A model generated the notes under the pieces. The model ran no database searches and was not told the origin of the DNA. It worked only from the letters and a program-made list of their open reading frames with translations. A stretch of 64,000 nucleotides of DNA from the NCBI GenBank assembly GCA_003665825.1, contig QPFY01000007.1:1426001-1490000 (forward strand). Direction: 5' to 3'. Both the position numbers and the translations under genes were made by a program. Positions 34,108 through 44,248 of the stretch are shown piece by piece (within the stretch, counting starts at the first letter, position 1; each line of letters starts with the position of its first letter). The DNA comes from Microbotryum silenes-acaulis. Its lineage: Eukaryota; Basidiomycota; Microbotryomycetes; Microbotryales; Microbotryaceae.

Positions 34108-35850
34108 AACTTAGGGCAGCAGCTCTCGACGCAGAGATGAGCCGGCGCGCTGGGACGGACATGAAGTGTAGGGCTGAGTTGGAAGATACAACGAGTGGAT
34201 GCCGCTGAACGAAGCAAGATGACTACTGGACTTAGTACGCTAAGGATCGTGCCTGTAGTGCACCAAAGCCGCGAGCGTATGCTGCATGATGTTCGCCGTA
34301 ATGATACCTCTGCTGCTTCCGCAAAACAAGAATACTGAAATGCTCCGTTTTCTGAAAATTTCGGATTGTAACATGCTCTGCGTCCTCCGAAATAGACTGC
34401 TCTGGATCCGCAATTCTCTAAGTGCGCTCTGACATACGCAGTTCCGGATTTCCGCGACTGAGTATTCGAGGTGTTCGAGGTGTTTCGAGATCATTTTACA
34501 CTGGCGCACGGCCCAAAAAGGCTTATCCGATCTCTCATTATGACGACTAGCGACCGAGTATGACGGTCCATGCTCAAGTGCTTGCCCCGAGTTGAACCCG
34601 CCAGCATGTCGTGCCTCGTCCGAAAGTGTGTTTCACGCGGCGTGGGCATCAGGTATTTGCCACGGGGGTCCCGACGTTTCGCTCCATCTGATCTGTCCAA
34701 TCAACTCAGTCTGGAAGGCGAGCCGGTCTTCTCAACTCCAAAGTACCAGGCGACCCTTCGTGCTAAAGTTGAAATCATCATTACTAGGGTTTGAAGTGTG
34801 AGAGGAACACTGTCAGGGAATCTCGCCGTTCCTAGCATCCGATCCAAGTGGCGCTGCTCACGCTCGGTATGTAGCAAATCGCACGTCTCGTATTGGCCGC
34901 CTATTACAAATATTACACCCCACCTTGCCGGGAATCCAGTGAGTGGGCCCGGGACTCCGACGGGTAACTCCAGTCGCCGCTCCTTCGCCCTTGCAGGCTG
35001 ACATGTGGATGCCTGTCCATGCCAAAAGAGAATTGGTTTTACTTTGTGAGCATTGTCAAGGAGTAGCTTGGCGGATCCCCGCTGGTGTGGGACTGCGGCG
35101 ACGCCACTAAAATTGAAGCTCCTAAAAAGCGACTCAAACTCCGGTTGAAAGTCGATGGAAGGGTTCAGATTTTGTCACAAAGCGATTTCGGTGTGTTGAA
35201 AACAAAATTCAGTCACAACGGATTGGAAACATCCGAAGTTGCCACCGGCGGCCGGCGCCACCAGATGTCAAGCGACGCCAGAATACTACTTTTTTTTTAT
35301 TGACTAGATCTCATTAACAGCATAATTATTTTAGTACCAAGAAATCTTCGGAAAAGTCGGAGGAAATGCTTTAAGCACACTGGCTAACGGCCACAGGTAT
35401 TAGCTTGGCCGCCTTATTTTGCTTTGTAAGAGTAGATATTGCGCACATTTCGCTCCTTCAGCTCCTCTCAACGTCCTGTCCGCTGCTGAGAGCGCGTAGT
35501 GAGGCTCGGAGTCACCGACGCAGTGCGCCGGCCCAATAGCAGGCAGTGAATTTACTCACTGATGACGTGTGGGCTCTTCGGTACCCATGACCAGTGAGAA
35601 ACCAATTCGAATCGCAAGGGTTTCCCCGGTGTGTATCACATCGGACTCAATCGCAGTGATCCCACAGTGGCCTCTCCAAGGCGGCAACTTGAGCTAAGCC
35701 TTGAAATTTCAGCTTCAACCTCCCGGCTGATGTCAGCACAAGTCGAGACGCATAGAGCATGCGACAGTGCCCACAAGCAGCGATGCTTCTAGCAAAATCG
35801 TACTCGATTCCGAGGAAGGGGTGGCAACAGGCGCCTTCAGGTGCAGTGTT

Positions 35851-35914
35851 CACGGGAACATGGCTCGGGCAAGGGGAACCTCCGACCCTTGTTCCCGTAG
35901 GAGGACGCTCGTGC
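35851..35914. repeat. Hairpin-bearing direct repeat, copy 1
   Basis: Shares about 50 bp (CTCGGGCAAGGGGAACCTCC core) with 36,057-36,107. In this copy 35,852-35,868 and 35,882-35,898 are inverted and pair at 15 of 17 positions, with a 13-base spacer. Confidence 0.75.
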
Positions 35915-36056
35915 GTACATCCAAGTATTGAGATTGAACTCCGCCTGACGACAGGAGATATGTTGGTCATACTGAAGGGACCTGCTCACCTATTTTGACA
36001 AGGTTCGTGCTTCAGTTACTCGAGTAACAACTGGCGCTTCGAGTGAAAAGTCACTC

Positions 36057-36107
36057 GGCTCGGGCAAGGGGAACCTCCGAGCCATGTTCCCCTGATAAGA
36101 GGACGCT
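36057..36107. repeat. Hairpin-bearing direct repeat, copy 2
   Basis: Second copy of the block at 35,851. Here GGCTCGG (36,057-36,063) and CCGAGCC (36,077-36,083) form a perfect 7-bp stem around the same GGGGAACCT loop region. Confidence 0.75.
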
Positions 36108-36280
36108 CTGCAGAGACGCGCTCGCACTCCCCATTACTTCCAACCATCCGAACAGTGGGCTGAACCCTGCCTGACATGTCATGGTTCGTGCACATTGATA
36201 TTGCAAATGCAGTAATCATTGTCACACCATTAATCATTCGAACTCATGGTAAAATTACTGCAGCCAGTGTTTTTCACATT

Positions 36281-39200
36281 TCATTCTTCCGAGTCAAAGT
36301 CCGACAAAGAACGCTCCTCGTCGGGAACCAGATCATCAGAGCTGTCCGAATCGTATAGCATGCCCTCTTGCTGCTCCAGCATCTGGACCGTCAGATCATG
36401 CAAAACCTTTGCGCCTTCTACATTCATGTCAGCATCCAGCTGCTCCGTGATGCGCTGCGCGAGCAGACGATCGTCATCGGTGGTACAGAACGACTCGGAC
36501 GACGCTGCATAGGCGCCCGAAGCGTCCTCCCGAGGCGCAACACTACGCGCGCCAGCTCCAGTAGCTGTTGTCGTCTTGGAGACGTTGCCCGGGTTCAACA
36601 ACAGATGCGGGGTGAGACGCTTCAGAGCTCGAGGGACTGGTTCATGCGTATCCGCTGGTCCTCTGGTCGTGTACCACAGCAGGAAGAAAGTGCTATCGCG
36701 GAACCAGTCTCGTTCGCGCTTTTGAAGAGGCCTCATCCGAGCTTCCAGAATGACGAGGGCACGGTCCCGGATCGTTGCGTAGACGGTACTGCCAAATGCG
36801 CGTTCAACACGATCATGGTCATAAATTGTTGGAGCGGAATCTATTTGTGTTATCAAAAACGTATCAGCATCTAGACCAGTGGAGTAACTTTCGACTGACA
36901 ACTGACCTGTCGCGCTTAGCCAAAGTGCTTGGCGACTAGAGATGAGGTCGTGCTCGTCTTCGAGCCAAGCAAGGGTTTGTCGCACCTCGGCGCCAATCCG
37001 AGCAAACTCCTCCGCAGCTCGATCCAGGTCACGCACAGCAACGATGCCCCGTTTAACCCACCGATCGGTGGCCCAAGCAGCTTCAACATGCGTGAAAAAC
37101 CCGTCTTGCCAGAAGAAATCTGTGTCTTCAAGATCAAGAATCGATGCTAGGCTACCGACTGATGGAAGATTGTTGAGGAGGTGCGATGGTGATGATCCGC
37201 CTGCCGTTCGAAACGCGTTGACAGCCTTGTTGTATGCCTTACGTGCCTTTTCAGCGCCAGAGTGAGTCTTGACTTCCGTTGTGCGAGCTTTGTTGGCCTC
37301 TCTCTGGCCAAGTGTTGACCCGCCCCTGCCGCGACGCGTCGATAGCAAATTTTCACGGCTAGTTTTGTAGGCAATCACTTCTCGATGAAGCTTGCGCAGC
37401 GCAACGGAACACTGGCACAAGTGACGAAGCTCTGTGAAGCAAATAGGCACGTCATCGCAATCAGGAACAGGGAAAACTAAGTAAGAGAATTAAGGCCAAC
37501 CTGTGGGCGAGATGCTTGTCCCACTTCTTTGCAGTTGGACAATTGCTGCTTGATCGATCTCCCTTGCAAGACGATCGTGCTTCGAATTCAGCCCCACAAG
37601 CGCTTCTGGTTCAGACTCGTCACTGCTCAGCAAGATGATGAGTCAGTGAGAACGAAGGACAAGCTCAAGCTCAAGTAGTTATCACCAAGCACGTACATGA
37701 TGCAGTCATTCCTGTAAAGTTCCTCAGCAAGTTTATAAAGCTCGCTTTCCCTCAAACGATCTTCCTCAGCTTCCTGCGCAGCCGTTTTCGACGCTTGCGC
37801 TCGTCGCTGGTCTTGCCAAGCGACGCGAAGCGCCTCCTCCGACCAGGTGGCATCGTGGGCGATAACGGCGTCAAGTTCCTTTCAAGCAGCAGTGCTCCGA
37901 GCCTTGGCTGAGCGAAGTCGGCGGGTGAACCAGGACCCTAGTCGTGTACAAAGAGTCAATGCGGCAAAAGACGAAGCGGCGACTGCGGAGCACTGACCAA
38001 GCCTTGAGACGTTCGCGTCGTTCACTGCCTGCGTGCGGACCGCCAAGTTGACGAGGCGGTGGGACTTATTTGATGGGCGATTGATGGGGATGAGGGAGCG
38101 CAGCGCGCTCCATAGTCGCTCACAACCTTCTCCATCACTGAATCCAAAGTTCGGGATGAGACGGGGGTTGTAGTCAACCTGGCAACCCCAGGTATGGGCG
38201 TATGCATGGAAGACACTTGTGGCGAACTCGAGTCGCTCAAACAGCTCAGGCAGCAGATGCCTCTGAAAAGGTTGAAACACAAAGCCCATATGATCAGCAG
38301 CGACATATCGGAGAGGGGCCCGAGCCGAGGTGGTCAATGCAAACCTTCTCAATGTGGTGCTTGAAATTACAAGCGATGTCGTACAAAACTCCAATCCTAG
38401 CATCTGGGGGAAGATGGTCCGAGATGTGCTTGACAATGGCTAAAGCGAAGTACAGCCTAGGTGATTGGAGCGCAGGCATGAGCATCAGCAGTGAAAGTAA
38501 AAATGCAAGTTGGAGTCGAAGAACATCAGCTCAATACACTCACTTTTCGCCGGTCTTCTCAAGATTCACCATTTTTAGGGCGATATCATGGCGGCACACG
38601 CCGGCGACAAGTCCTGTATCGATCTTGCGCGACGAGACTCGACCAGCGCCCCCGTCAGCAGCCTTCCACGACTCTGTGCACGCCTTCCGACGGGGCCGGA
38701 GCGATATTACTCAGTATTCGAGGCGGAACGCAAATATATCACGCTCCTCACCTTCTTCGTTGGCCGCGCTGTATTCTCGACGAGTGCTTTCATGTCCAGG
38801 ACGGCTTTATCAGACAGAAACAAGCTCGGCACTATTCCTTGGACGTCGTATGTCGCATTATTTTCTCGGGTTTGCTGGAAGTTGCCGTCGAGCGCGATCA
38901 TATAATCAAGTTGGAGGGTGTGATGGGGTCGGTTGAGCCGTTTCGGCCCGAAGCACGCTGGGTATTTGTTGGCCAGCGCGTCGGCGGTGCCCAAGAGAAA
39001 GTCGCCAACGTCGCGCTCAGATGCTTCGATGGCGCGAAACTCGTCGATCGCCCGCTGCCATTGCTTCCTCAGCTCTTTATCCTGAGCTCCACAATCAGGC
39101 AGCAAATGAGTCCGGGTAGAACCCATGACAAAAAACCGATAACAAATGCTCACATGGGTGTCCATGATAATGCTCTGGTTTCGACCACCCGTTGTCCCCG

Positions 39201-40208
39201 AAATAGTCTTTGAAGCCTGCAGCGTGGCCAGTGAGGGCGTAAGGGGCATTACGCCAACGCGAGTTTTCTAGGCGGATCATGCGGAAGGAGAACGCTGATC
39301 CTGCGTTGACAGCGGTCGATGCTATAAACCCAAGTTGAGCCAAGCGTACAGCTTCCGCAATACAGGGCGGATTGGAAGCGCAGAACGTGACTTGCTTGGA
39401 ATAGACTGAAAGGCAAGGCGCAGAGGGGGTTTCACGTGTCAGTGATACCAGGACAACGGCGAGAAAAGATGCATCGCGCAAAGCGGTGAACGGAGCTGGC
39501 ATGACACATACCGGTCAGTCCGTCGTACAGGACCACCTCGCGAGCATACACGTGCTGACAGTGGCATGGTGAAGGAACGTTCAAGTCGTCCTGGTCGCTG
39601 TTCGAAACGAGCGGCAGAAACTGTCCATTGGTGGTTATGCGTAAATCAAGATAGAGACCCAAAAGGGCAGCGCGCTGACTCTCGCGCTGCTCGTGCTCGA
39701 GTGTGATAAACTTGAAGTAACCTTCTTGCTTAGCGGCAACCGGCGGATCGGAGACGCGGGGAGTTGGTAAAACCTCCTGTGCGAGTTCCTGGTGAGTTGG
39801 GCGTTGTAAGTCGGGGTCGGGTGGGTCCCAGCGCTCCATGGAAAGATCCATTCCCCCTAGGTCTTCGTACTCGGCCTGCTGAGCAAGAGGAAAGTCCCTG
39901 AGATAATCCTCGTTGAAATCATCGTGGGAGAAGTTCAGGTCATTGGCGAAGACTGAGGTCGAGGCGACAGGGACGCGTTGGTTCGTGCTCGTTTCGACGT
40001 TTGAAGTTGCAGATGTGGTGGGAGTGGCATCCATATCTGTCTTGGCCGTCCTCGGCCTCTTACGTCCTCCTTTATCGACGATCGTACCTCCGAAAGTGAC
40101 AAGGCACAGCGGCATCGTGGCGTATTGATTCGGACAATCGGGATGGTCGAGGTAGTCCGAAGGCTTGATCCGCGGAAAGCGTGGTTTGAGTCGCGAGGGG
40201 CGGCCCAT
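36281..40208 (-). CDS. KDZ transposase
   Basis: ATG at 40208 (MGRPSRLKPRFPR). The first exon runs to YDGLTG near 39,512 and contains a CxC/His cluster (PSPCHCQHVYAREV). A GT-AG intron joins VYSKQVTFCASNPPCIAEA, then SGxFxxR-like FSFRMIRLENSRWRNAPYA. Downstream exons hold CGAQDKELRKQWQRA, DYMIALDGNFQQTREN (a D-containing catalytic-type strand), LVAGVCRHDIALK, YFALAIVKHISDHLPPDAR, VLYDIACNFKHHIEK and HAYAHTWGCQVDYNPR followed by FGFSDGEGCERLWS. The DIAC and GxSDGE signatures are the best-known marks of the Kyakuja-Dileera-Zisupton transposase fold. The C-terminal exon (36,281-37,450) is helical and coiled-coil-like, with an acidic tail. At least six introns are needed. It would catalyse DNA excision and integration in the nucleus. 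No clear stop or frameshift breaks the reading, but internal splice choices are unverified. Confidence 0.85.
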
Positions 40209-40594
40209 GGTGACTGAGCGGAATGAATACGAGAACACAAGTGTAGTAGCTCAGCAGAAACGAGCTCCGGGTGGGGTAAGTCTGCGACGATCCAGGTAGT
40301 ACGTCCTGCAGGAAGCAGCGGCCGCCTGCATGCACGCGCGACAGATTCCTTGCGTGCCAATTTGACGTGTTCCTCATCTTACAACGCGTCAAGCACGTGA
40401 CTGGACACCCGCCCATGAGCATGAGCCCCGGCCTCAGGCGCTTAGAGTCTAAACATTTAAAAAATTACGTGTGGTTACTGATTCAACTCGAAATCAATCT
40501 TTGCTTCTTATTATCTGCTGGGACTACTCATGTCGTCACATGATCAATGTAGTGGTCTTAACGGACTTGGAAGAGGTGTACGGGCCTGTCCCGG
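40209..40594. other. Transposase promoter side
   Basis: No coding feature. It includes AT-rich DNA (about 40,450-40,520) between the transposase start and the right inverted repeat. Confidence 0.45.
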
Positions 40595-40714
40595 CGCCGA
40601 GTTGCTACCGTCGGTAGCAGTGTTGCTACCGGGCTCAGGTCGCCTATTTGCATAGGTTTTTCTGGCCGCGCGGCGGCGCTACTAAGACTGGTTACTTTTT
40701 AATCTGCCTGAGGT
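40595..40714 (-). repeat. Right copy of the long inverted repeat
   Basis: Reverse complement of 31,390-31,488 with an extra 21 bp at about 40,611-40,631 that duplicates GTTGCTACCG and creates a small GCTACC/GGTAGC palindrome. The left copy's T-arm-like hairpin is not conserved beyond this copy. Confidence 0.85.
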
Positions 40715-40919
40715 GGTCTCGACAGAGGTCTCGACCATTGTAAGACCGCCAGACAGCTCGCTCGAGCTCGCTTGAACACCCCTCGAACTCACCTCACATT
40801 TTCGCTGCTCCTCGTGTGTGTCGCACATACGACTCCCACGACAACCTCACGCCACGACTTTAGTCCAGCTTGTGTCTCCGACCACCCTTCCCTGCCCACA
40901 CCTTCCCGTTGCCCGCGGG

Positions 40920-43162
40920 ATGCAGCACCCGCCTCCGGCGCCTTGGTCTCCGACTGGCCCCAGCGGCCCCAGCGGCTCGAGTCGTCCTGGTCACGCACCA
41001 CACCATCACCCAGCCTCGGCGGCTTCGACCTCGGCCTCGGCCTCGTATACCAATAAGCCGCTAGCCCCCTTGCGGTCGCTGCCATTGTTCGGCAGTCCCA
41101 ACGAGTTCCCGGATCCACCCTCGCACTACTTCCCGTCGCGGCCCCGAGCGGTGCGAGCCAAGTCACCGCCGACGAGATCGGACGCCGAAACACTGATCGA
41201 GCCTTGCCAGCCCCGTTCCGCGCCGCTTGCAGGTGGTCCGACGAGCGTCGAAGCAAGCACCGGCCATCGCAAGGCCGGCTCAGCATCGTACGGGAGCGGG
41301 AATCCGAAATCAAATGGGGTCGTAGCAGGTCAGACTACCTCATCCGATCACTGGGAGAGGGCCAGCTCGGCAACTCGTGACGAGCTCGACGACGGTCACG
41401 CTATGGATACCGACGGTGACGGCGACGACGACGGTGAGAGCGTCGCAGACGCCGGTGGGAATCGAGATGATGACGGAATAGATGACGGAGAAGGCTCGTC
41501 GTCGCATAATGCAAAGCGAGGTGCATCAGGGGCAGCTGGATTCGAGAAGGACGGCGCAAAGAAGCGCAGTCGGACCTTGACTTCGGCCCACCAAACGGCC
41601 GTGCTCAATTCTTTGTTGGCCAAGGTGGGTACAGGATGCGCTACGACCGCGAGTCAACGACGACACAAAGCTCACTCCGGGAACTGGAGCGCTCACCTCT
41701 GGGCATTGCACATTCCACAGACCCGTTTTCCTTCGACCGAGACTCGGGAAGAGGTCGGAAAGCAGATTGGCATGTCAGCTAGGCGGGTCCAGATCTGGTT
41801 TCAAAACGTGAGTCCTTGCCTAGGACCTCTAACTGAGCTAGTGCCTAGTTTTCCCTTGGACCGGCGACTAAATGTTGTTGCATGCCCCCTTTGCGATTCT
41901 AGCGCCGTCAATCGCAAAAACGTGTGCGAGATCGGGAAGCAAGCGAGATGGGGGCAGCATCAACATCGAGCTTACCTCATCACGAATATCAGCGCAACGA
42001 ACCTTATGCTTGCTATGGTACCCCGCCCGCCTCATCAGCATCTTCCAGTTCCACGGCGCGGCCGAGTCTCTCCCGTCAGGTCTCGGTGGAGTCCAACAGC
42101 TCGTTCGCATCAGCATACTTGGCTCACTACCCTCGTGATCCGCTCTCACCGCTTTCCGACGGTCATCCTCGATGGTCAGGCGGTGCTACAGTCCCCGTCA
42201 CCGGAGCCGGTTACGCCGGGTGGCTGAACTCGTCACCCGAGAGGCGCCCTTCGACCGGGAGCTACTCCAGCAACCACGTACCAGGCAGGTACCAGGCAGG
42301 TCCTTTCCCAGGACCCCCGTCCAAGCTCTCCGCGACGACCGATGGGGCTGTCCGCCTGCCGTCTCTTTCTGCAGTGCTGGGACCGGTGATAGTGGACAGC
42401 AATGCCGAGCGGGCAGCCTTCACCTATTCGCACCCGTATTCGCGAGGTCCGCCTCTTCCGTCGTCGGCTGGTGCGGGACTTCCAGAAAACCCGCCCATTG
42501 GCTCGGTAGCACAGGGTACGAACAATCGGCAGTTCGACGACTTCTCTCGTTTGCGCATCTCGAATGATGGGCCCTTGCAGTCCGAGCGCCGTTCTTCTCC
42601 TCCCGACATCTTGGACGCCGCTATGGAGACGATGTTCAGGCCTGCGGCTTTCCCGGCACGATCCAAACTCCCCCCTTTGCGATCGACGTTGGGTCTTGCA
42701 GCGCCGCCGTCGGAGCATGACTTTACCCAACGGTCGTCGGAAGCCGATGCTGCCCTCCTTGCGCCAATTCGGCCCGCAGAGAAAACCCACACTTTTGCAA
42801 CGCGACTGCCGCCCATCTCGTCTTTGGCGCTCGCCCCCTCCAATGTCTTTCCCTCGGCTCCGCGGACCCCTGGGTCAGCTTCGCATCGCGTCGCACGGTC
42901 TTCTACTTCGTCGTTGGACACGCTCGGCACTTGGTCTGCTGGCATGGATGCACACGGCCAGGTGCACAACAATGCGAGCGCTGCCAGCAGCGCCACGTCC
43001 AGGACAAGCTTCTCGAGCGAGGTGCAAGAGGAATGGGACCGAATGACGAGTGGTGTTGGGCGCAAAGCGAAGACGGCGGAGGTCAGTTTGACTTCCCAGC
43101 CCAACAGTCGACGGATACCGAGCGGATTCTCAAGCCGCGAGAGCCGGATGGGCTCGCCATGA
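40920..43162 (+). CDS. Homeodomain transcription factor
   Basis: Start ATG at 40,920 (GCGGGATGC). The N-terminal 220 residues are Pro/Ser-rich with an acidic DGDGDDDGE stretch. The homeodomain begins KKRSRTLTSAHQTAVLNSLL; two introns (after LLAK and after WFQN) are removed to give TRFPSTETREEVGKQIGM, ARRVQIWFQN and RRQSQKR, with the invariant W-F-N of helix 3 intact. The long C-terminus is Ser/Pro-rich and probably disordered. The stop is at 43,160-43,162. It is presumably a nuclear DNA-binding regulator; targets and closest orthologue are unknown. It is a typical 60-residue homeodomain rather than a TALE type, since no three-residue loop insertion is visible. The promoter side is next to the KDZ right repeat. 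Confidence 0.88.
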
Positions 43163-43497
43163 TATTCAGCATAGGGTTTTCTTCTTTCGCCTCCTTGGGG
43201 GGAGTAGCGAGTTAGTGTTCTGTCATATGCTGTCAATGTACTTCAGGATTGGTATCGAGTCAATCTGGTGATTCACTTTAGAACAACGCGTTGCTCACCT
43301 GCTAGGAGCAGGTGGTGTCTGGTGGTGTAGGATCATGCCCAGAAGCCGAACCGAGTCGAGCCAAGCTCTACAGTTCTCTCTCTCCTCTTACCTCCCCCCA
43401 CCCAAGCTCGCGACGACAGTCTCACATCGTTGTGGCCAGATTATTTGGCACCAGCGTCGAGTGTCAACACTTCATATCTCTAGGACTGTTTTCTGCT
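43163..43497. other. Intergenic
   Basis: Nothing recognised between the homeodomain gene and the membrane-protein gene. It should contain the 3' end of the former and the promoter of the latter. Confidence 0.5.
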
Positions 43498-44156
43498 ATG
43501 TCGCCCAAGTCCTCCAGGTGAGCTGCAGCCACGGTCAGGAGTAGTGTCTACCATCCCCATGACGGCCGCACGCTGGCTCGTTAGCTGTCCATCGCCCACC
43601 CCGGACTGACCAACCCCACCTTCGACGGTCCCTCAGAAGCAACACCATAGCCGATGTGTTCCCCTTCTTCTACTTCCACTTCTTCACCTTCGTCGAGCCC
43701 TTGCTCACCATCTTTGGCTCCATCTATGCGACCTTCTCGCCGCTGCAATACTTCAAAGAGCTCGTGCCGATCGCCGTCGCGAGCGCTCCGCTCGACGTCA
43801 ACGTGCATCGCGCCGGCATCATGGCCGTTCGACAACTCGGGTCGTGCTTCTTCCTCATCGCGTTAGTCGGGTCCGTCTTCCTGCGCAAAATGGCCACCAC
43901 GCTCAAGGACCAACCGCGGATCCTCGAGTCGCTCGTCGCGACTTACCTCTGGTGCCTCGCTGTCGCCGATCTAACCCATATTGGATACACCTTGTTCGAC
44001 GTTGGAACTTATGTTGCCATTCGGCCCTTTCTGTGGAACCACCTTGTTTTCGGCAACGTCGCCATCACGTCCTTCTTGTTTGTCGTTCGCCTCGCTTGGT
44101 TCAACAAGATTGCAAGAGATTCGGTCGCTCCAAGCGAGACCAAGAAACGGGCTTAA
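43498..44156 (+). CDS. Small four-helix membrane protein, DUF7704-like
   Basis: Exon 1 is MSPKSSR (from ATG 43,498) and joins across a GT-AG intron to SNTIADVFPFFYFHFFTFVE. Four hydrophobic stretches follow: FYFHFFTFVEPLLTIFGSIY, LGSCFFLIALVGSVFL, LVATYLWCLAVADLTHIGY and LVFGNVAITSFLFVVRLAW, with a short basic tail ending at 44,156. The pattern (about 165-170 residues, FVEP in helix 1) fits the uncharacterised fungal DUF7704 family. Function is unknown. It converges with the poly(A) polymerase gene, with 92 bp between stops. Confidence 0.8.
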
Positions 44157-44248
44157 TTGACATATGTATACTTAAATCCTTCTTCTTGCAATTGCATACG
44201 ACAAAGGAGACGTTATTATTTGCTGATACCAGTCGTCTTCTTGCATTC

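Larger units (their letters stand above)
34108..36280. other. 2.2 kb gap between the convergent KDZ-unit genes
   Basis: No gene was recognised. The stretch holds two direct repeats with internal hairpins (entered separately) and otherwise looks like decayed sequence, with lower GC in places. Confidence 0.5.
31390..40714. mobile_element. Putative KDZ-type DNA transposon unit
   Basis: A 9.3 kb block holds a KDZ transposase gene (minus) and a convergent unrecognised gene (plus), with a facing pair of near-identical inverted repeats at its edges. KDZ elements are known as large cut-and-paste transposons in basidiomycetes, sometimes with accessory genes. No clear 8-bp target duplication was found next to the repeats, so the outer borders are a proposal. 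Confidence 0.5.

Noticed and set aside
31380..40730. 8 bp target duplication next to the inverted repeats
   Set aside because: Flanks tested at several possible borders (for example GACCCACC versus GGTCTCGA) are not direct repeats, so no duplication is claimed.
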